From: JAPULR01 sp965238215
Lineage (GTDB): Bacteria; Chloroflexota; Dehalococcoidia; Lucifugimonadales; GCA-2712585
Reading direction: 5' to 3'
Length of the DNA: 64,000 bases
Assembly (NCBI GenBank): GCA_965238215.1
Contig: OZ250180.1
Location: 1,178,001 to 1,242,000 of the forward strand
Made by a program: the position numbers and the translations under genes. Below, one piece after another: positions 30,967 through 38,974 of this stretch (position 1 is its first letter; the number at the start of each line of letters is the position of its first letter). The notes under the pieces are model-generated. The model saw only the letters and a program-made list of their open reading frames with translations, was not told where the DNA came from and searched no databases.

Positions 30967-32334
30967 TTAGGGGTTGATGGTATATTCGACGGCGACGATT
31001 TGGGCCTGAAGGGTATAGGGATTGGTGAACACCAGCTGGTGAGTTCCGGTAGCTTTTACTTGAACCGCAACATAGTTGTCTTCCAATGCCTCTACCTCGA
31101 GAAGTAGTTCGTCTAGGGGACCCAGGATCACGAACTCTACATTGCCCGGAGCATAACCGCCAGTCGTAGCCCCAACCGCAGAATAGGAAACTTTCAGCGT
31201 ATCGCCAGCGTTCAGGTCCAACTGAATCAGTTCCGAAACTTGGGCTATGATGAACAGTTCTTCGGAGCCGGAGATGGGGGTGGAGAGGCCGACAGTCTCA
31301 ATCGGGGCCGTCGTGGAGCCGGAGTCCGTGCTGCCGTCTAGGCTGACGGTGGAAGCGGGGGTTGCCATGGCTGTAGGGGCTGCTGCCGAGGGAAAGATGT
31401 AGTAGTCGACGAGGACAGCAAGGCCCTGAAGGCGAGCGGGATTGGTGAACACGAGTTGGTGGGTCCCGGCAATCGCCACCTGCACTTCAACGGAGTTCTC
31501 TTCCTGTGCCTTCACTTCTAGGAGCCGCTCTTTAAGGGGATCCAGGATCACAAGCTCTACGGGCAGGGGATTCGAAGTCTTGTTGCCGGTCACGGCCCCA
31601 TGTCCAGTGTAGGACACTGTCAAGTTATCGCCAGCGTTCAGATCCAACTCAAACAGTTCTGTCTTTTGGTATGTGATGAATAGTATCTCGTCGCCGGAGA
31701 TGGAGGCGGATAGGCCGACAGCCTGAGTGGGGGGCGTCGTGTAGGCAGGGTCCGTGCTGCCGTCTAGGCTGACGGTGGAAGCGGGGGTCGCCATGGCTGT
31801 AGGGGCTGCTGCCGAGGGAAAGATGTAGTAGTCTACGAGGACAGCAAGGCCCTGAAGGCGGGCGGGATTGGTGAACACGAGTCGGTAGATCCCTGAAATC
31901 TCCACCTGCACTTCAACGGAGTTCTCTTCCTGTGCCTTCACTTCTAGGAGCCGCTCTTTAAGGGGATCCAGGATTACAAACTCTACGGGCAGGAGAAGGG
32001 GAATATCCCTGTTGCTGGTCACGCCCCCCGACCCAACGTAGGAGACCGTCAAGGTATCACCAGCGTTCAAGTCCAACTCAATCAGTTCCGACTCTTGGGC
32101 TATCATGAACAGCTCCTCGGAACCGGAGCTGGGAGCGGAGAGGCCCTCGCCTTCGTTAGGAAGCGTCGCAGACCCGGAATCCGTACTGCCGCCTTGAGTG
32201 ACGGTGGAAGCGGGGGTTGCCATGGCCGTTGGCGCTGCAGTCGGGGTATTGGCATACTTGTTGCTATCGCAGGCTGTGAGCGCCGAGACGCACAATAGCG
32301 TAATGACGAGTAGCGTTAAGAAGGGAGACCTCAT
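30967..32334 (-). CDS. Lipoprotein with three GOLD/emp24-like domains
   Basis: A 455-aa secreted lipoprotein. Seen: signal PFLTLLVITLLCVSALTACDS (lipobox ALTAC), then three tandem copies of about 140 residues. Each copy has a low-complexity linker (AAPTAMATPASTV), then LFMIAQESELIELDLNAGDTLTVSY, FVILDPLKERLLEVKAQEENSVEV and YRLVFTNPARLQGLAVLVDYYI. The beta-sandwich pattern 'aGD.v...y...v.dP......v......F.....G.Y.l.F.N' matches emp24/GOLD-like domains. Copies one and two are almost identical. I start at ATG 32334, where the signal begins. A one-domain relative is encoded at 33158. Confidence 0.75.
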   Translation of the reverse strand: MRSPFLTLLVITLLCVSALTACDSNKYANTPTAAPTAMATPASTVTQGGSTDSGSATLPNEGEGLSAPSSGSEELFMIAQESELIELDLNAGDTLTVSYVGSGGVTSNRDIPLLLPVEFVILDPLKERLLEVKAQEENSVEVQVEISGIYRLVFTNPARLQGLAVLVDYYIFPSAAAPTAMATPASTVSLDGSTDPAYTTPPTQAVGLSASISGDEILFITYQKTELFELDLNAGDNLTVSYTGHGAVTGNKTSNPLPVELVILDPLKERLLEVKAQEENSVEVQVAIAGTHQLVFTNPARLQGLAVLVDYYIFPSAAAPTAMATPASTVSLDGSTDSGSTTAPIETVGLSTPISGSEELFIIAQVSELIQLDLNAGDTLKVSYSAVGATTGGYAPGNVEFVILGPLDELLLEVEALEDNYVAVQVKATGTHQLVFTNPYTLQAQIVAVEYTINP

Positions 32335-33103
32335 GAGGGGACTAGCCCGTGTTGCCGGGCTGCGGCGATATTCGGCAAATAGACGCATATTCTTATTCAA
32401 CTTCTACGTCAGGGGTTTTGGACCTATTGGGGAAGATATGTTTTCCATTTCTGATTGTCAACCAGATCGACCTGTGTGGTAGCGTAATCCTTGAGTGTGC
32501 AAGAGAGAGGCCATGCCGCAGGAACCACGAGGTTCTTCACGGGGCCTCAGACTTACCATGGTTTGCGAAGGCCGCGTAAAGGGATGAAAGTGGACTTGGG
32601 GACGAGGGCGGGTTTGAAACCCGCCTCTACGGGAGATTGGGGTTGCGTGGGATGGATTCCCACCGCCGTCTTCATCGTGGGCAGGCTCTTCGCGGGGGAT
32701 GTGGGAGGTGCGGATGGATTCCCGCATCCGGAGACCTTTGCATAACCATCATTCCGGCCCCGAGCCAGAATCCAGAGGAGGGGATTTAGGATTGAACCCC
32801 ATGCCTATTCTGTCCAATATGGTCTCTCACTAGCAGTTATGCAAAGGTCTCCATCCGCGGGAATAACGGAGGGGAGGGCGGTTCGGTAACCTTCCCTACG
32901 GAATGGATTGGGGACCGGCGTCAAATGTACTTGTAGAGTCTATCGTCAGTAGTAATGACCTGTAAGTAGGGGTGTAGTGTGGGCATGGAAGATGAAGGAA
33001 TGGAGAAGGCAAATTACCGCGCTAGCGGGAAACGCCTACTGGGATCGAAGAGCTGGCGGTGAGCGCCGCCCTTCATTAGGAAGGCGGCGGGTAGAAAGGA
33101 AGA
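32335..33103. repeat. Dispersed repeats with a complete MITE
   Basis: 32335-32590 holds nothing recognised. 32605-32700 has 'gcgggtttgaaacccgcctctacggg' and 'gattcccaccgccgtcttcatcg...gcaggctcttcgcggg'. A 'cccgcatcc' unit is then split by the element at 32730, followed by 'atccgcgggaataacgg' and 'gggcggttcggtaaccttccctacgg'. 32930-32965 carries a weak 'gagtctatcgtcagtagtaatgacc' module. No gene. Confidence 0.65.
32730..32852. mobile_element. MITE-like element, 123 bp (subtype B)
   Basis: Perfect 17-bp inverted ends GGAGACCTTTGCATAAC / GTTATGCAAAGGTCTCC. It is flanked by a perfect 4-bp duplication: cccgc-ATCC-[element]-ATCC-gcggg. Excision of the element and one ATCC restores the dispersed unit 'cccgcatccgcggg'. 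The interior is unrelated in its first half to the subtype A copies and shares the half with 'aaatc...ctggattc.ggct'. No ORF. Confidence 0.88.
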
Positions 33104-33126
33104 GGCCCCAGTGTGTCGCCGGGGCC
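33104..33126 (-). terminator. Putative terminator of the single-GOLD lipoprotein gene
   Basis: GGCCCC...GGGGCC with an 11-nt loop, 32 bp after the stop of the minus-strand lipoprotein gene. The sequence following on the minus strand is TCTTCCTTTC. Confidence 0.45.
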
Positions 33127-33157
33127 TGGATCTGTGCTTGGGGAGGGTTAGAGGGGG

Positions 33158-33763
33158 TTAGGGGCTGATGGTGTACTCCAAGGGAACCCTAACGGCCTGA
33201 AGTCGGAAGGGGTTGGAGAACACCATCTGATATGTTCCTGTGAGTTCCGCCTGAAACTCAACGGTGTTGCTCGACATCTTTTCCACATCTAGTATATGTT
33301 CCCCAATGGGGTCGATAACAGTAAGGGCCACTTCTCCGGTCGCCGTACCTGCCCCTCCTCGTGCTCCCTCGCCTCCGGTGGTGATGCCTCCTGTGCTGGC
33401 CCCAATAGCGGAGTAGGTGGCGCTAACGGTGTCCCCGGCTGTGAGATTTAGTTCAACAGATTCGAAATCCAAGGAAGTAATAAAAAGCTCTACAGCGTCG
33501 GAGCCGGTGGTTGGGGCGGGCCCGGAGACTGCAGGAGCCTGGGTGGGAGTGGATGCGCCGTTGCCGGAGGCGGTGGGGGCTTGGGCTGTGGTCACCGGGG
33601 TCTGAGCGGCACCGCCGTCATCATCGCTGCCGCCGCCACACGCGGTCAGGGCAGAAAGGGCTATAAGGACAATAGTAATCGCGACCAGCGGCAGGAATCT
33701 TTGAAGGGTTGCTGCGGTAGTTCTGAAGTTGGAGTGGCTGGGGACTTGGAGTTTGGATCGCAT
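33158..33763 (-). CDS. Lipoprotein with one GOLD/emp24-like domain
   Basis: A 201-aa lipoprotein: signal LPLVAITIVLIALSALTACGGGSDDDGG (lipobox ALTAC), a Thr/Pro/Ala linker of about 50 residues, then one domain. The domain has LFITSLDFESVELNLTAGDTVSATYSAIGAS, ALTVIDPIGEHILDVEKMSSNTVEF and TYQMVFSNPFRLQAVRVPLEYTISP. It aligns by eye with each of the three domains of the gene at 30967. Likely an exported sensor or binding protein; no function is known to me. Confidence 0.72.
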   Translation of the reverse strand: MRSKLQVPSHSNFRTTAATLQRFLPLVAITIVLIALSALTACGGGSDDDGGAAQTPVTTAQAPTASGNGASTPTQAPAVSGPAPTTGSDAVELFITSLDFESVELNLTAGDTVSATYSAIGASTGGITTGGEGARGGAGTATGEVALTVIDPIGEHILDVEKMSSNTVEFQAELTGTYQMVFSNPFRLQAVRVPLEYTISP

Positions 33764-33872
33764 CTCTCTCAGGTTCTCCTCAGAGCAAGGGATAAAATAG
33801 CAAGATTAAATGTTATGCGTTTCGCCTTTTTCTGTCAAGCAACGGGTTAGGGATGACTACAGGTTAGAAAAT

Positions 33873-33900
33873 CCGAGGCCCCCGAATTCGGGGGCCTCGG
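33873..33900 (-). terminator. Perfect 28-bp palindrome, terminator of the binding-protein gene
   Basis: CCGAGGCCCCCGAATTCGGGGGCCTCGG is a perfect palindrome. On the minus strand it is followed by ATTTTCT, and it lies 35 bp after the stop of the ABC binding-protein gene. It fits an intrinsic terminator. Confidence 0.75.
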
Positions 33901-33934
33901 ACAGTTTCGCCTTTTTCCGGAAGTAGGGATTAGC

Positions 33935-35944
33935 CTACTTGTAGACGGGCTGGGTGTGCTCGTGGTAGCGGACAGGTCCCATGTGAAGCATGTTGACCTC
34001 ATACTCTTGCACCACTCCGGGGTTGACCGCGGCTTCAGCGTAGACCCAAACGAGGGGTATGCTGTAGTGGCCTTCCAGCCAAGCTTCTGCGAAGTCTTGA
34101 GCTGCCTCACGCCGTTCAACGAGATTGGTAATGTTGGCGCAGCGGAAGTACAACTCAGAGGCTGCCGGCCATTCGCGGTATGCCTGACCAAGCTCCCAGA
34201 CCATGGAGTATGTAATGGCGTTACAGGGCGGGTCCAAGGACGGGGAAGCGGACCAAATCCAGTTGCCGCCGTTGTGGGACGGGTCACGGGTCTTGGCGCG
34301 GAAGGAGCCGAAGCTGTCGGAGGTATCAAGCTTGGCAGTGATTCCGACCTGGCTCAAGTAAACTATGACCTGCTCACAGATGTCCGGCCATTCGGGAACG
34401 ACCTTGTGGGTCAAGAGGCAGTCGAGGGTAGTCTCGAAGCCGTCGGGATAGCCAGCCTCAGCCAGGAGGGCCCGCGCCTGTGCCGGGTCTCCATCGCCGG
34501 GGTACGGCCAGCCGCCGTCAGCGCCGGTCTCGCCGTTAGGACCAGGGAAGGGAGTCCACTCTTCTTTGAAGTCATCACGCCACGGCGGGAAGTAGTCGAC
34601 GAGGGGGAAGCCGAGGCCCTGGTAGAAGACGTTGTTAATCTCGTTACGGTTGATGGCCAGGTTCATGGCGTGGCGAACCCTGGCGTCCCTAATGGGGGCT
34701 TCCTGGGTCACGTTTTCCCTGGGGCCACACTCGTGGTTGCCCTGCCCCGGAGGAGGCGAGGCGCTGGAGGAGGCGCTGAAGGGGCTGTAGGTAGAACCGT
34801 CATCGGAGCAGAAAGACTGATCTCTGAAGTGGACGATTCCAAAGCCCTGGTGGATGCTGGGAAGGGTGCTCCGGTAGGTCTTGAAGCCTGCGCCTTCGAT
34901 GGTCCCACGCTGGGTGCGAACGAGGGGGATGATGTCCGCCTCATAAGCAAACAACTGGGCCTGTCGGGTGCCGGCCTCTTGCACCTGTTTGATCTCGAGT
35001 TCGTGGAACTCAGGCGTGACGCGCCAGTGGTTTTCCACACGCTCGTGGAGGTAGGCGCCGTTGGTCTCGGATAAGATGTAGCTCCAAGGGCCGTTGCCTA
35101 CGGGGTCGACCTGATAGCCAGGCTCACCGCCAACGTCGTCCCAGTGGTCGCGGCTCATGATGCCGGTGGACCACTCGTCCGAGAGCAGGAAGGCAGCGTC
35201 GAGATTGACCTTGGGAAGGTTCAACGTGATGTCGTAATCGGTGTTAGCTACCCAGTCCACAGGGTTACCGAAGTAGGAGTTGTAGCGGCCTGGGCTGCGG
35301 GCCAACTTCGTGCTCAAATCCGGATCGCCGGCCTCTCCGATTTGAAGGTCGAGCATCATGAACACGTCTTTGGCGCTGAACGTATAGTCGTTAAGCGGCT
35401 TTGCGAACTTATAGAAAGGCACGCCCTCTGCGAGGGTGAAGTGCCAAGTCTTGCCGTCGGACTCAACTTCCCAGAAAGTGGCAAGCTGTGGCTCTTCCAC
35501 ATTGCTCTTGATGTTACGGCCAATCATGTGGCTGTAGATGGGCATGAGCTTTTCAGAAACCTGGCTCATGGGATAGGGGATGGTGAACTGCTCGTTGCCC
35601 GGAGGGAGGGAAACTCTCAGCCTGGGCTGAACCGGCTCCGGCGCCATCATAGCGGTTGGCGCCATGGTGGGCGCAGCGGTGGGCCTAGGGGTAGCCGCAG
35701 CCGTCGCCCTAGGCGCAGCCGTGGGCGCCATGGTAGCCGCAGGCGCGGCAGTGGGCGCCATGGTAGCCGCAGGCGCGGCCGTGGGCGCCATCGTAGGAGC
35801 AGGCGCTGCCGTGGCCGCCGCGGTAGCAGGCGCTTCGGTTTCGTCTTCGCCGCCGCAGGCCACGATGACCAGCGTCAAAGCCAATGCCAAAGCAAGCAGC
35901 CCAAACAGCCCTCCTCCTCTAAGATTTTTCTTGAAACCTTTCAT
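33935..35944 (-). CDS. ABC transporter substrate-binding lipoprotein, family 5 (peptide/nickel type)
   Basis: A 669-aa extracytoplasmic solute-binding lipoprotein. Seen: signal LFGLLALALALTLVIVACGG (lipobox VIVAC), then a low-complexity linker of repeated TMAPTAAPAA units (residues about 40-105). The SBP_bac_5 domain has LPPGNEQFTIPYPMSQVSEKL, VESDGKTWHFTLAEGVPFYKFAKPLNDYTFSAKDV, GNGPWSYILSET, RDARVRHAMNLAINRNEINNVFYQG and AQARALLAEAGYPDGFE. No permease or ATPase gene is adjacent, so it is an orphan subunit. The ligand is unknown. Confidence 0.9.
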   Translation of the reverse strand: MKGFKKNLRGGGLFGLLALALALTLVIVACGGEDETEAPATAAATAAPAPTMAPTAAPAATMAPTAAPAATMAPTAAPRATAAATPRPTAAPTMAPTAMMAPEPVQPRLRVSLPPGNEQFTIPYPMSQVSEKLMPIYSHMIGRNIKSNVEEPQLATFWEVESDGKTWHFTLAEGVPFYKFAKPLNDYTFSAKDVFMMLDLQIGEAGDPDLSTKLARSPGRYNSYFGNPVDWVANTDYDITLNLPKVNLDAAFLLSDEWSTGIMSRDHWDDVGGEPGYQVDPVGNGPWSYILSETNGAYLHERVENHWRVTPEFHELEIKQVQEAGTRQAQLFAYEADIIPLVRTQRGTIEGAGFKTYRSTLPSIHQGFGIVHFRDQSFCSDDGSTYSPFSASSSASPPPGQGNHECGPRENVTQEAPIRDARVRHAMNLAINRNEINNVFYQGLGFPLVDYFPPWRDDFKEEWTPFPGPNGETGADGGWPYPGDGDPAQARALLAEAGYPDGFETTLDCLLTHKVVPEWPDICEQVIVYLSQVGITAKLDTSDSFGSFRAKTRDPSHNGGNWIWSASPSLDPPCNAITYSMVWELGQAYREWPAASELYFRCANITNLVERREAAQDFAEAWLEGHYSIPLVWVYAEAAVNPGVVQEYEVNMLHMGPVRYHEHTQPVYK

Positions 35945-36008
35945 AACTTACCCCCAAGCATAATTTGCGCCAAGACGCTACTCTGCGCATCCCGGCGTGA
36001 GTGAAGGG

Positions 36009-36038
36009 ATTCTAAAGGAATATCTTGGGGATTGTCAA
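36009..36038 (-). promoter_or_regulatory. Predicted sigma70 promoter of the binding-protein gene
   Basis: Reading on the minus strand: TTGACA (36038-36033), 18-bp spacer, TAGAAT (36014-36009). It ends 65 bp upstream of the start codon at 35944. This is among the clearest promoters in the window. Confidence 0.7.
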
Positions 36039-36039
36039 T

Positions 36040-36362
36040 ACCTAACGTCGCAAGGCAAAGAGACGGCTTGGCATTGGTTTTCCCGCGTTTTTGGGCTTGT
36101 GGTTGGCGCGGGCGTGCAGGGAAGGCGGTGGACATTCGGAACGGTTGCATTTGAGGGCCGGCGGCGGGGCGCTTCTAGGATTCCGCCGGCCCCGTGGATA
36201 AGGAGAGCGGCCAAGGGAGGCAATGCTACACCTCTCTCCATCGTTCCCAGCAGTGCCATTTTGAGCGCGTCGAAGTACCTTGCTATTGGGTCCCACGCCC
36301 CCTTTACCGGGCAAAGCCTCTCCGCTAAGGTAGGCCCCAACTACCTCTAAAGGAGGACAGCG
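36040..36362. other. Unassigned leader region with a strong hairpin
   Basis: About 320 bp upstream of the exonuclease gene without dispersed repeats. It contains GGGCCGGCGG (36155-36164) and CCGCCGGCCC (36183-36192), a perfect 10-bp stem with an 18-nt loop. It ends in CTAAAGGAGGACAGCG directly before the start codon. I cannot match it to a known riboswitch or RNA. Confidence 0.4.
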
Positions 36363-37241
36363 ATGAAGGTACATCTCATCGACGGTACGTACGAGCTTTT
36401 TCGGAGCTACTTCGCCATGCCTTCCCTCGCCGCTCCCGACGGTCGAGAGGTTGGCGCCGTTAGGGGTTTCATACAAACAACCCTTGCTCTTCTTCGCACC
36501 CGGAACGTCACCCACGTAGGCTGCGCCTTCGACCACGAAATCACCTCCTTTCGGAACGAGATGTTCGAAGGCTACAAGACGGGCGAGGAGGTTGCGGAGG
36601 AGCTTCTGGCCCAGTTTCCGCTGGCGGAGGAGGCCGCTGCCGCTCTCGGACTGGTGGTGTGGCCCATGATCGAGTTCGAGGCGGACGACGCCATCGCAAC
36701 CGCCGCAGCCAAGGTCCTTGATCATCCAGAGGTTGAGCAGGTTGTAATCTGTACGCCGGACAAGGACTTGGCCCAAATGGTGCAGGGGGAGAGGGCTGTC
36801 TGCCTCGATCGCCGCAAGGACGCGATAATTGATGAAGCGGCCGTGGAGGCGAAGTTCGGGGTGTCTCCCCAATCCATACCGGACTACCTGGCGCTGGTGG
36901 GGGACGCTGCCGACGGCATTCCGGGGATTGCCCGTTGGGGCGCGAAGTCCACGGCCCAAGCTCTACAACGCTATAAGAGAATCGAAGATATGCCCCTGGA
37001 TGCCTCACAGTGGGACGTTCGGATTCGCGGCCTAGCAACCATGGTCACGAATCTTGCCACGGGTTACGAGGACGCCCTCTTATATAAGAGGTTGGCGACG
37101 CTGCGGACGGACGTGCCGCTGCGGGAGGGTCTGGCAGACTTGGAATGGCGAGGTGTGAAGCGAAGGGAGTTTCAGCGTTTGTGCGACGCGCTGGGCGCAC
37201 CTCGGCTGATGGGTCTTCCCCACATGTGGGACGAATCGTAG
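36363..37241 (+). CDS. 5'-3' exonuclease (PolI N-terminal / FEN-like)
   Basis: A 292-aa stand-alone flap/5'-nuclease. Seen: KVHLIDGTYELFRSYFAMP (metal-binding Asp), VGCAFDHEITSFRNEMFEGYKTG, EFEADDAIATAA, VVICTPDKDLAQMVQG, and the helix-hairpin-helix DYLALVGDAADGIPGIARWGAKSTAQAL. No polymerase domain follows. The lysine/arginine content of the helical arch is modest. Strong ribosome binding site AAAGGAGG. Confidence 0.9.
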   Translation: MKVHLIDGTYELFRSYFAMPSLAAPDGREVGAVRGFIQTTLALLRTRNVTHVGCAFDHEITSFRNEMFEGYKTGEEVAEELLAQFPLAEEAAAALGLVVWPMIEFEADDAIATAAAKVLDHPEVEQVVICTPDKDLAQMVQGERAVCLDRRKDAIIDEAAVEAKFGVSPQSIPDYLALVGDAADGIPGIARWGAKSTAQALQRYKRIEDMPLDASQWDVRIRGLATMVTNLATGYEDALLYKRLATLRTDVPLREGLADLEWRGVKRREFQRLCDALGAPRLMGLPHMWDES

Positions 37242-37896
37242 TGGGGGATGGGAATGAGAATGGATGGGGCGAAGGACAGGGGATGGATTCCCGCCCCGGT
37301 CTTCACGGGGGGGGGCAGGAATGACGGGAAAAGGGGGCCGTGATTGGCAGCGAGATTCCCCGACTCCGCTTCACTACGCTCGGAATGACATATTGGTGGG
37401 AATGCCGGAGGGGTGTCGGCGGTTCCTGGGAAGAAGGGCGGGTTTGAAACCCGCCTCTACGGGAAGAGGGGGACGGGGGGAGGGATGGGTCCCCGCCCCC
37501 CGTCTTCACGGGGGCAGGATCTCGACGCGAGGACAACGGAGGTGGGCGGGCGCCCACGAGGGGCGGCCCTACGGGGAGAGGGATGGGTCCCCGCATCCGC
37601 GAAGGACAACGGAGGTGGGCGGGCGCCCACGAGGGACGGCCCTACGGGGAGAGGGATGGGTCCCCGCATACGCGAGCACAACGGAGGTGGGCGGGCCGCC
37701 CACGAGGGACGGCCCTACGGGGGGAGGGATGGGTCCCCGCATCCGCGAGCACAACGGAGGTGGGCGGGCGCCCACGAGGGACGGCCCTACGGGGGGAGGG
37801 ATGGAACCCCGCATCCGCGAGCACAACGGAGGTGGGCGGGCGGTTCGCGAACCGCCCCTACGGGTTGATGACGACGTAGGCGGGGTGGTCTGATTG
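37242..37896. repeat. 73-bp tandem array of dispersed repeats
   Basis: No gene. After mixed units at 37280-37480, a unit of about 73 bp is repeated with starts at 37582, 37655, 37728 and 37800. It reads 'gatgggtccccgcatccgcgag', 'cacaacggaggtgggcgggcg', 'cccacgagggacggccctacgg'. A longer first unit starts near 37486. The array ends in 'ggcggttcgcgaaccgcccctacggg' (guide match 37851-37864). Confidence 0.85.
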
Positions 37897-38877
37897 CTAG
37901 GAGGTCTTCTTGTAGATCTGGATGCGGTCGCGGCGTCCGTCCAGGACCATGATTCGGTTTTCGGCGTCTACCTGGACGGAAACTGGCTCCCGGAATTTCT
38001 TCTCTTTTTCCGCCATGTCCGGTACGCTGGCTCGCTGATCCCAGAAGGCGGTGTTACCGCCTAGCTGGAGCTTGCCCCAGGTAGAGAGGCCGGCGTCTCC
38101 AGTCCATAAGTCCACGAAGGCGCCTTCGCTGTCAAACACCTGCACCCGGTCGTTGCCCCAGTCAGTCACGTAGATGTCGCCATCGCTGTCGACGGCCACA
38201 GACGTGGGGCGGTTGAATTCTCCCTCACCAGCGCCGGAGGAGCCGAACTTCATAAGAAACTCGCCTTGCGGGGAGAACTTCTGAATTCGGTCGTTGCGCC
38301 AGTCGGCCACGTAGACGGCGCCGGCTTGGTCAACGTTAATGCCCCAGGGGTAGTTTAGCTGACCATCGCCGCTGCCGAAGTTGCCCCAGGCCGAGACGAA
38401 TTCACCATCGGCGGTGAACCGCTGGATGCGGTGATTCTCGCCGTCGGCCACCAGCAGATGCCCGTCCGACTCGAAGACAATGCCGGCGGGGCCGTGAAGC
38501 TCGCCGGGGCCGCTGCCCTTGCTGCCCCACTTGCCGAGAAACTGCCCCTCCCTGTTGAAGATGGAGATGCGGTTGAGCCACTCGTCGGAGACGAAGACCC
38601 GTCCGTCGGGGTGGCACGCTACGGAGAGGGCCCAGATGAACTGGCCGTCTTCCTCACCACGCTGGCCGAAATCCCCCAGGAATTCCTCCGACAGGTTCAG
38701 CCGGCAGACACGATGGCCCAGAACCTGGCGCTCGGTGGTGCGGTTGAGCACGTAGATTTCGTTGTCCATGCCCAGAGAGAGGGCAATGGGCGTGCGGAAT
38801 GATTCTCCCGTAACGGAACTGCGTCCGATGGTTATTTCGTAGTTGTAGGTGCGCCCTGTCTTAGCCTGCGTCGTCAT
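37897..38877 (-). CDS. NHL-repeat beta-propeller protein
   Basis: A 326-aa propeller with five or six NHL repeats, e.g. GELHGPAGIVFESDGHLLVADGENHRIQRF, GQLNYPWGINVDQAGAVYVADWRNDRIQKF and GEFNRPTSVAVDSDGDIYVTDWGNDRVQVF. No signal peptide is visible and the protein ends in ENRIMVLDGRRDRIQIYKK. Such propellers bind protein or ligand partners; the role here is unknown. Its start faces away from the DUF1501/DUF1800 pair, which is read on the same strand just upstream. Confidence 0.85.
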   Translation of the reverse strand: MTTQAKTGRTYNYEITIGRSSVTGESFRTPIALSLGMDNEIYVLNRTTERQVLGHRVCRLNLSEEFLGDFGQRGEEDGQFIWALSVACHPDGRVFVSDEWLNRISIFNREGQFLGKWGSKGSGPGELHGPAGIVFESDGHLLVADGENHRIQRFTADGEFVSAWGNFGSGDGQLNYPWGINVDQAGAVYVADWRNDRIQKFSPQGEFLMKFGSSGAGEGEFNRPTSVAVDSDGDIYVTDWGNDRVQVFDSEGAFVDLWTGDAGLSTWGKLQLGGNTAFWDQRASVPDMAEKEKKFREPVSVQVDAENRIMVLDGRRDRIQIYKKTS

Positions 38878-38931
38878 TCAACCCCCAACAAATAACATTT
38901 TCGAGTCCTGTGGATCTAAGAGTTCCAAGTT

Positions 38932-38960
38932 CGGGGCGAAGGGACTCCTCCTTCGCCCCG
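38932..38960 (-). terminator. Terminator after the DUF1501 gene
   Basis: CGGGGCGAAGG-gactcct-CCTTCGCCCCG, a perfect 11-bp stem, 15 bp beyond the stop of the minus-strand DUF1501 gene and upstream of the NHL gene. Confidence 0.65.
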
Positions 38961-38974
38961 TCTCGCCCTGCCTT

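Noticed and set aside
37486..37875. CRISPR array
   Set aside because: The 73-bp period has no unique spacers; the whole unit is repeated and consists of dispersed modules. No cas genes are present.
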